Shown one piece after another: positions 38,261 through 49,475 of a stretch of 64,000 bases of DNA. The stretch comes from Molossus alvarezi. Taxonomy: Eukaryota; Chordata; Mammalia; Chiroptera; Molossidae. Positions within the stretch are counted from its first letter, which is position 1. Each line of letters begins with the position of its first letter. The position numbers were made by a program, and so were the translations under genes. The notes beneath the pieces are model-generated. The model was not told where the DNA came from and made no database searches. It saw only the letters and a list, made by a program, of their open reading frames with translations. The stretch is from the NCBI GenBank assembly GCA_037176705.1, contig CM073885.1, positions 88,196,001-88,260,000 of the forward strand, given 5' to 3'.

Positions 38261-38594
38261 TCTAATTTTAAAACAAAAATGATCCCACTTCTCTAAATGT
38301 CTTTGTATAAAAAGTCCTATCTTTATATTGGTGTATTTATGTCTACAATAATAAATGATGTTTAGGAAGATAGGAGTTCCTTTTCCATGATGAAGTCTTC
38401 AAAGTCATGTCCTCTCCACAGTTACCACCACATTATTTCTTATTTTGGGTGTTAAACTAGATCACAGAGGATTAAGGGTCCCTGACTTCCATCCTTACAA
38501 CCAACGGGTGGTTTAATATGAATATCATACATGACAGTAGAAATGTTCCTTTTATTTGTTTAAAGTGTTAACAAATACTACTTAATTTCTAGTA

Positions 38595-38930
38595 ACTTCT
38601 CAGTAAGGTAAGTGGTAAGTATTATTATTCTTATTTTGAATAGAAAAATTAAATGAGACTTAAAGAGGTTCAGTGATGCCTAGCCAGTGTGGTTCAGTGG
38701 ATTAAGCGTCGCCCCGTGGACTGACAGGTGTCCGATTTGATTCCCTGTCAACGCACATGCCCAGGTTGCAGACTCGATCCCCAGTAAGGGGTGTGCAGGA
38801 GGCAGCCAATCAATGTTTCTCACATCAATGTTTCTATCTCCCTTTCTAAAAAAAAAAAAAAAAATCAATAAAAACATATATTTAAGAAAAAAGAGGTTCA
38901 GTGACTTGCTCCACTAGATACGATGCCCTT
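38595..38930 (-). mobile_element. MIR SINE split by a VES
   Basis: AAGTATTATTATTCTTATTTTG ... TTAAATGAGACTTAAAGAGG (left part) and GTTCAGTGACTTGCTCC (right part) match MIR in reverse orientation. The VES at 38677-38889 sits between them. Confidence 0.6.
38677..38889 (+). mobile_element. VES SINE, CAATAAAAACAT-tailed type
   Basis: Diverged copy ending AAATCAATAAAAACATATATTTAAG. The perfect repeat AAAGAGGTTCAGTGA flanks it at 38662-38676 and 38890-38904. It splits an older MIR. Confidence 0.93.
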
Positions 38931-39276
38931 TCACAATCAACCAAGGAAATGTTGACTGACACAGTCTCTGGAAGGCAGCTCTGAAATATGTACCAGGATG
39001 TAAAACATGCATAGCTTTGGACCAAGCAATTCCAATGTTAAATATTCTAGACAAGTACAAAAAAAAAAAAAAAAAAGATTCATTCTCAAAGATAAAAATC
39101 ACCATGCTTTTTATAATAGAAAAAAAATAGAAGCAACCATCATTAGTAGACTAGACAATTAAGGTACATTCAGGCAGTGGGATACTATGTAGCATTAAAA
39201 ATGATAACCCTTAATGAAATAGAAATATGGTGACAAAAAAAGGGGCAGAGGAACTCCAGGCTAAAACCACAGTCAG

Positions 39277-39497
39277 GCCCTGCCCATGTGGCTCAGTGGT
39301 TGAGCGTTGACCCATGCACCAAGAGGTCGCTGGTTTGATTCCCGGTCAGGACACATGCCCAGGTTGTGGGCCCGATCCCCAGTGTGGGACATGCAGGAGG
39401 CAGCCAATCAATGTTCTCTCTCATTGATGTTTCTACCTCTCCCTTCCTCTCTCTCTCTAAAATCAATAAAGAAAAAAATTAAAAATAAATAAATAAA
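39277..39497 (+). mobile_element. VES SINE, CAATAAA-tailed type
   Basis: Head CCCTGCCCATGTGGCTCAG and tail AAATCAATAAAG followed by (AAAT)n. Flanks TAAAACCACAGTCAG (39262-39276) and TAAAACCACAATCAG (39498-39512) differ at one base. Confidence 0.92.
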
Positions 39498-39513
39498 TAA
39501 AACCACAATCAGC

Positions 39514-41104
39514 ACTGCCCAATAGAACTTCTGTAATGGAAATGTTCTTCTGTGCTGTCAAATATGGCTGCCACTCACTATACTTAAAATGTGACTAGCG
39601 AGACTAAGGAACTAAACTTTTTAAAGTTTTAACTTAATTTTAATTAATTTTATCTATAAATACTTATAAGTGGCCAGTGGCTACCATACTGGACAGCACA
39701 GTAGACATTGATATTTATTTTATGACTGCGTGTTACAATATAACCAGATAATATATTGAATGTTTTGTTTAAATATTAATAACAACAACAAAAATCAACT
39801 GTCTTGTGCTTCGGAGACAACCAGAGATATACAAATAAATTAGTAGGAAAAAAACAGGTTTCTCTAAGGCGCCACTGTACCTACAGTGTGGTTTCTTTAC
39901 CTGGGCATGATGATGCTAATTCGGCAAGTTTCCTAAATACCGGTTCACATACTAGCAAATACATAGCTTTATGCCAACAAAGCTATATCCTTTGTGCTAG
40001 CTCTGCCGAATCGACCAAAAAGAAAGAGTGATAAATGGGAGGAAGCAGAAAACAGAAGCTGGAGCTTTGAAAGCAGGGCCCGAATTTTTGAAAGGTCGGT
40101 AAATTACTCAGCTCATTGAATGGATTTGTAGTGATTAGGAAGCTCATGTTTTCTACTTACAAGTTTTGATTATAGAAAAATATACTGAAGCAACAAAATA
40201 TCTCATTTTCTCATATCCAGCCAGTGTAAAATTTAGCCTAAGCAAATCATGCAAACTAGCTAAAGGCTAATTTGACTCTTAGCCCCCCACAAAGCAGGAG
40301 AGATGTTTGTTCACAGGTAGTTCCAAACCCCAATATACTTGCAAATTTAAAACATTTTCCCAAGTCAATTAGCTTTTTCCGCCAGCAGATTATTAGATAG
40401 ATGAAATATAATAATGAAACCACTTTCCCCACTTGTGCTTGCCTTAATAGTTTGCTATTTTAAACAAGATATAATACACAAATTCATATTGAAGACTTGT
40501 TTCTATTTGGGGGAATCTAAAGAGGCCTTCTTAAAGATAGAATTGGCCCAAATTAGAGCGCTCTTAACAGTAAAACTATAATTAACCAAGGTCCTCAATT
40601 AGCTGGATCCTCCCCTTACTCTACTTTTCAGGAGAAAAACAAATCCCAGAAAAGGATATTTAAGGAAAAGGAAATGAACATAACTCTCTTACTACATCTA
40701 AATCTGCATTACTCTATTTTGTGAAAATGATGTTCTAAGTGATAACTTCAATAGCTGCTGTATCCTTAACCTTGAGGAACATTTAGGTATGTTCAGTACT
40801 ATGCACTCGAAATAGGAAGAAGTAATACACAGAAGAAATTTTTTTCGTATGACATAAAATCAAATTAGTTTTTTTATTTCAGTCTTTTATATAAAAATGT
40901 CCTACCCCTTGTAGGCCTCATCAATTAAGGCTATATTTTATTGTGTTTTAATAGCCAAAAGCAAATTATAAAAGAGGGTATTGTGATTGGCAGTATATAC
41001 AGTTGCCACAGATCTCACACACACCCACACACACATACACGCCAGCTCACTCTGCCATAGGCACAGGAACAGCAAGCAGTGCGTGGACTGGGAAATTATA
41101 TTCA
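39514..41104. other. Intronic stretch, no gene seen
   Basis: AT-rich and free of recognised repeats. A short (CA)n patch lies at 41017-41040. Confidence 0.45.
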
Positions 41105-41300
41105 TAAGCAGAATTACTAACATTTACGTGGCACCTGAGAGATTTACAAGTTCTTCTAAAGAATGATCTGATTTGGGTTTTACAATGGCCTTTAGATGTA
41201 AATATTTACAGCTAAGGAAATTAAGACTCATAAAAATTACTGAATTGCTTGGTGTCTAACTTCCAGTAAGAGACTGGATCAGAACCAGGCCTGCTATCCC
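41105..41300 (-). mobile_element. MIR-like SINE
   Basis: TTTACGTGGCACCTGAGAG ... TACAGCTAAGGAAATTAAGAC ... ACTTCCAGTAAGAGACTGG ... ATCAGAACCAGG follow the reversed MIR layout, diverged. Confidence 0.6.
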
Positions 41301-42270
41301 TACATCCTGGGGGCTTTCCACTTTGCCTCCCTCCTGGCACTGGGCCAGCAGGATTGGGGTGGGGAGGGGGGGCGGAGGACCAGGAATGACAACCAACTGT
41401 CACTGATTTGGAAGGCAGCTATGCTCACCACTGTACCACCAACGCCAACATACTGTCACTGATTTGAAGAACTCCCATTCCAGTATTATAAGTCGGGGCA
41501 TCGATCTTCATTATTCCCAAAGTGCTTCTGAAATCTCTGAACTAAATGTGCCACCACCAAGGAAAGGGGCTGGGGCATCCCAATATGCCCTATAAACTCT
41601 AAAAACAGCCTTACTCAGTTTTAAGAATACCTTCAAGTGTTTCAGCAGTTATGACCAATGTGCTTAGAATCCAGTTTCTTCTACTTGAATTAGATCAGCA
41701 GTCCTCAAGCCTTGGGGTAAAACACTGGGAATGTATTGGCAGGGCCTCTTTCGGAAGCCTTTTCCTTCCATCTACCTTTTATGGGCCCAGAGCCCCCTCC
41801 TCCATCAAAACATCTCTTCTAAGAAAGTCTCAGGCATTTCTTCTTTATGTGAATGTAAGTTCATGCATTACTTCTCCCAATCACATCTATTTGCAATGCT
41901 TTGTCTCTAATTATAGAGAGAAAGTTGTTGAGAGCAGAGGAAATTCAGGTATTACAGAGCAGACTGGAACATTAAGTTTTCAAGGTGAAAATCTCTCCTG
42001 CAATCCTGCTATCTGCCTGGGACTGGGCAGCCCCAAAGCCCTGGACGCTGAGGAGAAACCTAACGCAAACTAGAATCCTGATGACAGTTTTCTACTAAGC
42101 GTACAACTGTGGAATGAAGAATGTGTTTTCAATACCTCTCTCTCTCAGCACCTTCTAATCTTGAAATCAAGAAAACATAAACTGAAAAAGCACTATGATA
42201 TAGTGGTATGTTACAGGCGTTAACTTGGAATCCCCGAGAGTGGGTTTTAAAGGGTCTCTTGAAACAGTGT

Positions 42271-42829
42271 GTTTGACCCAGTGATCCCACTCCTAGGAAT
42301 ATACCCTAAGAAGCCTGAAACACCAATCAGAAAGAATGTATGTACCCCCATGTTTGTAGCAGCACTATTTACAATAGCTAAGATCTGGAAACAGCCCAAG
42401 TGCCCATCAGTAGACGAATGAATAAAAAAGCTGTGGTACATGTACACAATGGAATACTATGCGGCTGTAAGAAAGAAAGATCTCTTATCCTTTGAGACAA
42501 CATGGAGGGACCTGGAAAGTATCCTAAGTGAAACAAGCCAAACAGAGAAAGACAAGTATCATATGATCTCACTTATTTGTGGAATATAATGAACATAACA
42601 GTCTGAGGAATGGGGTAGGCCCAGAGAAGTGGAAGTGGGGTACAGACTGACAATCCCCAGAAGAGGGGGTGGTGGGGGAGAGATAAACCACAGAACTTAT
42701 ATGCATGTATGCATGAACAATGGACATGGACAACAAAGCTGGGGACAGGGCAGGGAGGGAAGGGGAGAGGGGAATCAGTGGGGGGAAAAGGAGAAACATC
42801 TGTAACAAAAATTAATTAATAAAAAAAAG
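42271..42829 (+). mobile_element. 5'-truncated L1 3' end
   Basis: Starts inside ORF2 at [16 protein letters not shown] and continues through the 3' UTR G-rich tract to AACATCTGTAACAAAAATTAATTAATAAAAAAAA. A TGA replaces the Trp codon after PSVDE, so the ORF2 remnant is broken. Imperfect direct repeats GAAACAGTG (42261-42269) and GAAACTGTG (42830-42838) are the likely target-site duplication. Confidence 0.88.
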
Positions 42830-42959
42830 AAACTGTGCAAAATATTATGGGCATGTGTGTGCACTATCTTGAGAAAATGGTTTATAGTTTTAATCATATT
42901 CTCAAAAAAATGTCTAATCTAAAAAAGGTTAACACAGACTTGAGGAGGAGTAGAAAGAC

Positions 42960-43145
42960 CTAGTTTTTACTCCTAGCTCCAGCACTTTCTAGCTGTGTGA
43001 CCACAGGCCAGTCAATTAACCTCTCTGTGACTCAAGCCCTCACCAGACATCTAGATACCGTTGTAAGGATTAACTGAGATAATGCATGCAAACCACTCTG
43101 AGGAGAGCGAGCATAAATGCTAGGTAGCTGGTTAGTGTTATTATT
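42960..43145 (+). mobile_element. MIR SINE
   Basis: TAGTTTTTACTCCTAGCTCC ... CTAGCTGTGTGACCACAGGCC ... TTAACCTCTCTGTGACTCA ... AAGGATTAACTGAGATAATGC is a clear MIR in sense order, one of the best preserved here. Confidence 0.85.
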
Positions 43146-43259
43146 ATCAAAGTAAAAGACTTGAGGAACTTTAAGAGGAAGGAAGGGTCTTTATCCAGAT
43201 GCAGAAAGAGCCACACAATTGGCAGAATTTACAGTTTGCTTAGGGTGTGCCTGGTTATT

Positions 43260-43400
43260 TTCAAGAAATGCTAGAGCTGGAAGGAGCCCCGAGATTCCCT
43301 CATTGTACATGTGAGAAAGCTGAGACCCAGAAAAGAAAGGCATTGCCTCACCATGACGTTAGTCACAGAACTTGGACGGCAGCTTTCGGTTCTTCTCCAA
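43260..43400. repeat. Ancient mammalian interspersed repeat, class not settled
   Basis: CTAGAGCTGGAAGGAGCCCC ... TGTGAGAAAGCTGAGACCCAG ... GTCACAGAACTTGGACGGCAG: same family as at 1160-1290 and better preserved. Confidence 0.5.
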
Positions 43401-44301
43401 GCAGCTGAGAACAAAGAGAAGCTGCCACTGAGGTACTGCTGTTATCCAGCTACAGAGAAAAAACACTCGGCTTCACCTGATTTATAGATGTTTTTCCTCC
43501 CGTGCAAGAGGACCTTTGGTCTTGAGCATTATTAATCAAAATGTCAGTGCATTTCATTTCTAGTGCTTCCCCTGTGCTCTCCTTGCAACAGAAAAAGCAG
43601 TGTGCATGGATGGATTTACGACTTATTTAAATATATCGGTGTACCTGTTTTAACCTTTGAAACCAAGACCCCTACCATAGAAGCAGTTAGAATGTCACCA
43701 GTGAGCACAGGTCCATATACCAGCTCTCACTTGAGCAGAGAATGGATGTAAATTGATATTCAGCTGCCAAGGAGTCCAAGATGGAGTTGGATTCATAATT
43801 CCATTTCTCTCAAACATAAATATGCGTTACACTGAACATTTAGAAGAATTGAAGTGATTAAAAAACTTGCATAGAACTTAGAGATTTAATTTAGCCCCAA
43901 CTCTAGTTTCTATTAACTGGAGTCTGTTGTCTTCAAAGAAACTTAATTAAGGTTATTCATCACCTCATTCTTATTAGGAAAATGTCAAATTTTGTTCTGA
44001 GTTAATTCCAGCAAAATTCTGCTTGTTTTGGCCAAGGCCTAACACCAACATTTCTGTGAACTGATATAAAAATGCTTATAAATACATTTATTATTTCGCT
44101 GAAATATCCTTGGGAAGTTATAGTTTCCCTGGCATGCTAATGCCACTTGGAGCAGAAGGGAAAGTTAAAAATGGTAATGTGAGAATTCAGTCGATCAGTT
44201 GACCAAACATAACAGAAGAAGAGGAGGAAGAATTTTTCCTTAAAAAAATCATTTATACTTCTTCAAGGAAATTAGAAAACAACATATGAAAAAGCAAATA
44301 A

Positions 44302-44547
44302 GGCCCTGGCCGGTTTGGCTAAGCGGTTAGAGCATCGGCCTGCGGTCCTGAGAGACCCGGGTTCGGTTCCCGCTAAGGGCGCGAACCTCGGTTGCAGTTT
44401 GTCCCCGGCCCTGGTCGGATGTGCGGCACTCGATGTGTTTCTTTCACATCGATGTTTCTCTCTCTCTCTCTGTTCCTCTCTCTCCCTCCCACTCCACCTG
44501 AACAAAAAATGGAAAAATGTCCTCGGGTGAGGATAAAAAAAAGAAAA
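44302..44547 (+). mobile_element. VES SINE, hairpin-tailed type
   Basis: Near-consensus copy with the perfect hairpin TCCTCGGGTGAGGA at 44520-44533. The perfect repeat GAAAAAGCAAATAA flanks it at 44288-44301 and 44548-44561. A GC-rich patch begins 30 bases to its right. Confidence 0.95.
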
Positions 44548-44581
44548 GAAAAAGCAAATAACTAGCACATACCGGTGCTAA

Positions 44582-44697
44582 ATGACGGCTGGGGAGGGGA
44601 GACGCTGCGTGAGCGGTGCGGGAGGCCGGCGCCCGGGACGCTTTACAGCCCACAGAGGAGCTGGGCGCCCAGCCTCGAGCCCGATCGTTTCAAGTGA
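44582..44697. other. GC- and CpG-rich patch, function unknown
   Basis: About 115 bases rich in CpG (GGCCGGCGCCCGGGACGC, CGAGCCCGATCG) in an otherwise AT-rich intron, just right of a VES. It is not part of the VES and no repeat family is recognised. It could be a small regulatory patch or a remnant of a GC-rich transposon. Confidence 0.5.
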
Positions 44698-45062
44698 GAT
44701 GTGCATGAGAATAGCGGTGAGTCTAGAATTTGTGCTGCAATGTCTAGTTGGGGTCGTAATATAAGAGAAACATCATCATCTTCTTAAATAGCTTCAGTTT
44801 GGAATCAGATTTTTGTTGATTATCTCTGACCAATAACTATACAGAAATATCAATAAAAGACCAAAATAAAATAAACAAAAGAACCCAAGTTTTGATAAGG
44901 AATATAATACATTGTTTGCTTTTTAAAACAAGCAGAGACCGTAAAATTCTATTAAGCAAGTAAATATTCTTTAGAAAGCCTTGTGCTGTGAGCTCTAGTA
45001 AATTTGTTCTGGAAACCTGCAACACATTTATGGAACTGTATTCTAAAAGAGGTACTGGATTT

Positions 45063-45306
45063 GCCCTGGCCAGTTTTGCTCAGTGGTTAGTGCCTCGGCC
45101 CATGGACCAGAGTCACAGGTTCGATTCTGGTCAAGGGCATATACCTTGGTTTGGGGTTCTATCCCCCGTTCTGTTCAGGGTTGTGCAGGAGGCAACCAAT
45201 TAATGTGTCTCTCACATGGATGTTTCTCTCGCTCTCTGTCTCCCTCCCACTCTATCAAAAAAAAAAAAAAAAAATCAGTGGAAAAGTGTCCTCAGGTGAG
45301 GTTTAT
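45063..45306 (+). mobile_element. VES SINE, hairpin-tailed type, diverged
   Basis: The tail reads TCCTCAGGTGAGGT after an internal A-run (45257-45274). Flanking repeats resembling AAAAGAGGTACTGGATTT (left) and AAAAGATGTACTGAATTT (right) differ at two positions, in line with an older insertion. Confidence 0.9.
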
Positions 45307-45325
45307 AAAAAGATGTACTGAATTT

Positions 45326-46964
45326 AGGATAACCACATCAAACAGTTATGAAATATCTGTTCTTATTTATGATCCTGTCACACAAAAATAATTGCTCGTA
45401 GATCCATGGGAAAAGCTAAGCCCAACAATTTTTAAAACCTAAGAAAATTTGCCATTTTTTTCTAACATGATATATTTTTACACATCTAACACTTTATTTA
45501 TGAAAGTTTAAAAAGAAATATTTAAAAAATAAACACCTCACGTTTATAACTAATTAAGAGCTACATAGAGATTATAAGCAGAAGAGAGAAATGGAAAGAA
45601 AAACATGTCATCAGATGCACAAAAAATAATGTAGCTACTGTATTAATCTGTGCAGAGTTGAGGTTAATTTTTATTTATCTAGCTCATTACTCAGTGTACA
45701 CCAGAATCCAAAAAAATATATAAACTCCAGGGAGAACTACTAGAGTTAACAGCACATTTAAACAGAACCCAGCAAATCATCAAGTCCACATGGGTGTTTA
45801 ATAAATCGTTTTTGCCACAATAATGAGGTGTCTGTGTATCCACTTATGTAAATCCTACATTTGTCTATAAAATACAGTGCAGAAAAACTAAAATAAATAA
45901 GCTAAAATGCTTCATCATCTTTGAAGGTCTCTTCACAATAACAATTCTTTAGTGACATCACGTTTTCATTACCAATAGGTTTTACCTCTGAATGTTCATT
46001 AATGCATTATTTTTTAAATCTCATAGTTTTGAGGTGAGGATCCCTCTCTCCCCCCCACCAATTCATATCCCTAAAGTGCAAAGTAGCCAGGATGCCCTGT
46101 CAAAGGTCAAACAAAATGAAAATTTAAAAAAATGCATGCCCTCAGATTTCCAGCATAGGTGTGGGAACTAACTGTACCTAAGGAAGACCTGCTAATTATT
46201 CACAGGTCCAGGTATATTGCTTGTATTTGTTTAATAAAATAATCAGAGGAAATGTTTTGTATGCTAATTGTTTTCTTATGTCCTGATTTTAAAGTCATAC
46301 AAATGTATCAGCAGAGATACATAGTTGTGGAATAGAAAAATCAAGATTCCTCATAACAGCCAGAGTGATAATAAGTCAAACTGAATGCTGTGCCCACCAC
46401 CATGCTCCAGTAACACCACATGAAAACATGGAGAGAACCCACAGAACGACTGACCAGATTGGCCTTCAAAATGGTTTCACCAGGTAGGGGACATCTTTAG
46501 CTACGATTCAGGGATGTATAGCAATTTTCCCAGAGAGGGGTAAGGAGTGAGGTGATTTCCCAAGGAGAGAGAAACCATGTTCCAAGGCATGGATTTCTGA
46601 AAAGACTTGCTATTATGAGGTTCAGGAAAGGAAGTGTCAGAAGAAACAATAAGCCAACTAGGTCCAGATTGTGAAGGAAATTATAGGCTATGCCCAGGCA
46701 TTGGGACTTTATCTGGGTGGGCAGCTGGAAGCTAAGGGAGGTAAACACTGCAGTTAAAATATTTTTAAAAACAGCACCTCACACCTCGTTATTTCCCAGA
46801 TGGGAGCATAGACATCTGCACAAAGGAGGTAGCTTCCTATGCAGTGTTATGTGCAGGACTCTCTCCCATCTCGTCACTAATGCCTGACTCCCACAAGTAC
46901 ACAGATGGCCAGTGTGATAACATTAAATCCCTTTGCAGAGGCAAAAGTTTGAGCTGCAGTCAAG
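45326..46964. other. Intronic stretch, no gene seen
   Basis: AT-rich, with no repeats or exons recognised. Confidence 0.45.
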
Positions 46965-46975
46965 ACTATGTTTTG

Positions 46976-47075
46976 GCCCTGGCCAGTTTGGCTCAGCGGT
47001 TGAGCGTCAGCCTGCGGACCAGAGAGTCCTGGGTTCGGTTCCCGCTAGGGGCACGTACCACACACACACAAAAAA
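46976..47075 (+). mobile_element. Head-only VES SINE
   Basis: Only the tRNA-like head is present, from GCCCTGGCCAGTTTGGCTCAG through the B box GGTTCGGTTCC to GGGGCACGTACC. It is followed by (CA)n and a 7-base A-run. ACTATGTTTTG is repeated exactly at 46965-46975 and 47076-47086, so the short form was inserted as such and is not a later deletion. Confidence 0.92.
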
Positions 47076-47443
47076 ACTATGTTTTGAATTACATCATAGG
47101 GTCTTTTGATAGAAATTCGGTTTCTGGAAAGAGGAGAAAGTGTGAGAAGCACTGAAGACTTTCTCCCTGATTTGCCTGAGGCCGGTGTCCCTCCTTGTGA
47201 ACTAGTTCTCCAGCGACCCTGTCCCTTTTCCTCTTCCTCAGAAGGGCAGATCACTTTCCATTTCCGTCTCACATATTCTTTTCCCATTTAATGAGGTTTT
47301 TGGCATATTTGCCTCATGCAAATAATGAGGAAAATTGGTGCAGTGAAGTATCAGAACAATAGAAGTAGTTTACACTAAAATGCCACCCTGCTGAAATGAA
47401 CACAGGAGCAATTTCTATTCTGTTCCTTTTTATTCTATTCACA

Positions 47444-47449
<6 letters not shown>

Positions 47450-47494
<45 letters not shown>
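47450..47494. repeat. (GT)n microsatellite, about 22 units
   Basis: Uninterrupted GT run, the longest dinucleotide array in the window. Others are at 1-15, 1336-1376 (interrupted GT/G) and 12418-12442. Confidence 0.97.
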
Positions 47495-47497
<3 letters not shown>

Positions 47498-47824
47498 GCA
47501 GCCCTCAGCCCTAACACCAAGTGACAGTAGACATATCAGTTCAGTTTGAGCCTGATGACAGCAAATTAAGCCACCGAGAACCAGTTGCCTCTGGCTTCCT
47601 CGCTGCCTCTCTGGGATCGCATCAGTTGCCTGGTCTGATGGGCTTGTTCTTGCATCCCAGGTCCACCACCCAAGCCCAAACACTCTATTCCATGGACTGA
47701 ACATCCATCCTCATTACTGCCTCACTCTCTCCCTTTCCCAGATCACGTGCCCCTACCTGCAAACTCATCCCAAGACACAGGATTTTACCATGTATTTCTT
47801 TGTTTGCAGATGTCTTTATGACCA

Positions 47825-48060
47825 CTGGATCAAGCCCAGACTCCTCTGAGGCATTCAAAGTATTTATGATCCTTCAAAATGTCTCCACTAAGCTCAGTGG
47901 CACATGCCATTCATCATCCCTTGGCTCCAGGGAACGAGGCCTTCTGTCTCTCCTATTCAAAGCACACTTCGCTCAGACTATCTCCCTGCCTAGCAGGGCA
48001 GCCACACAAAGCTGTGCAGGTGGTGCCATTCGCTGTAACCTGCACAACTATAGGTAGGCA
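47825..48060 (+). mobile_element. L2 fragment
   Basis: GACTCCTCTGAGGCATTCAAAG ... CATCATCCCTTGGCTCCAGGG ... TTCAAAGCACACTTCGCTCAG parallels the L2 ORF2-end/3' UTR consensus (GGCATTCAAGGCCCTCC ... ACGCTCCAGCC ...). It is strongly diverged. Confidence 0.55.
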
Positions 48061-48414
48061 GCTCTGTGCCAGGACATCTCTGTAAAATCATTTCTAGTTC
48101 AAAAAGTTGTTGTGAGAATTAAGTGAAGAGAAACATTTACTCTGTCTTTTTTTTTGTATAATAAATAACCTAAGAGAATAACATAAGAAAGTACATTAAA
48201 ACATATGACCTGGTGACTGGCAGGGACTTATTTCCCTCCCTCCCATTGCTTTTCCTGACTTTATGAGGTCACTTAAGAAATGGAAGTTCAAAGAGTCATG
48301 GAGGGCTCTTCACTTCTAAATAAAAAAATCCCTGGCTGTCGTTTTGGAGATAATGGAGAACGCACGGAACAAGCAAGATGCAGCCAAAAGCCCTCTGCTC
48401 AGAAAGATCCGCTT

Positions 48415-48585
48415 CCAGGGTTTGTCAGCTCTAACTGCATTGGAATCACCTGAGGAGTCTTTAAAAGTTCTGAGGCCTAGGTCCAAGCCCAGATTCTGAT
48501 GTAGCTAGTCTGGAACGTGGCGGCGAAAATGGGGTTTTTAAAGTTTCCCAAGAGATTCTACAGTGTAGCCAAAGATGAGTAAACT
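48415..48585 (-). mobile_element. hAT-type MER20-like remnant
   Basis: AACTGCATTGGAATCACCTG, GGCCTAGGTCCAAGCCCAG and GATTCTGATGTAGCTAGTCTGG match MER20-family landmarks. The termini are not intact and the strand assignment is tentative. Confidence 0.55.
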
Positions 48586-48888
48586 GTCTCTACATACATA
48601 CCATACCTAGAAATCAATTAATTTGTTAACAGTTCTCATTAAAGATGCTCATCTCTTGCTCCACCTACTTCCATGTTGGGATACTAGTAGTTCACATCTT
48701 ACTACAATTTCACTTTAATTATACCACGTTTTCCCTCTCTGAACATGTAAAATTGTGAAGAGGCAGAGTGGACAAAGTAGCAGCAAATAATGAAGAGAAA
48801 GAAAAAAACAAGTTCTCGCCCAGATTCAGGGTAGCTATTAATACCCCTACTCAAAAAGACCCCAGATTTCATTTGTGTCCCCTCTTTT

Positions 48889-49105
48889 TTTTTTTTGTTC
48901 AGGTAGAGTGGGAGGGAGAGAGAGGAACAGAGAGAGAGAGAGAAACATCGACATGAAAGGAACACATCGAATGGCTGCCACCCGCACAACCGACCAGGGC
49001 CGGGGACAAACTGCAACCGAGGTACGCGCCCCCAGCGGGAACCGAACCCAGGTCTCTCAGGACAGCAGGCTGACTCTCTAACCGCTGAGCCAAACCGGCC
49101 AGGGC
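48889..49105 (-). mobile_element. VES SINE lacking the 3' hairpin tail
   Basis: Head at the right. At the left the T-run passes directly into GTTCAGGTAGAGTGGG, so the usual ATGGAAAAATGTCCTCGGGTGAGG segment is absent. Flanks TTGTGTCCCCTCTT (from 48873) and TTGTGCCCCCTTCTT (from 49106) look like a slightly diverged duplication. Confidence 0.9.
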
Positions 49106-49369
49106 TTGTGCCCCCTTCTTTAAAGCCCTCACATTCCTACTTGTGATGAATTAAACTACACGTAGGTTGGATCTTCTTAATTAACATTTAAAAGTAAAAT
49201 GAGCCCTCCCACCCTCATATTCATTCATCTTAACCATGTAAAACAGGAAAACGAGAATTAGTATCTTACACTTTACAGTCACTAAAATGTCTCACACCTA
49301 TAGCGGGGCGCGAGGCCACTGCACTGAAGGAGGAAAAGGATTCAGCTCGAGGCTCCAACAGCATGTTTT

Positions 49370-49475
49370 GACTTCCAAGCTGATCACCAACCTTCCTGAG
49401 ATTCAGTTTCCTCATGGCGAGGACTAAATAAAATACTGTAAGTAAAAATTCCTGGTACGTATCAGGAATTCAAAG
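49370..49475 (+). mobile_element. MIR fragment
   Basis: CTGAGATTCAGTTTCCTCATGG followed by a drifted TGGTACGTATCAGGAATTCA fits the second half of MIR. Confidence 0.55.

Noticed and set aside
44302..44400. tRNA-like sequence with A and B boxes
   Set aside because: It is the head of a VES SINE with body, tail and target-site duplication. No cloverleaf of a functional tRNA gene is supported. The same applies to the other VES heads.
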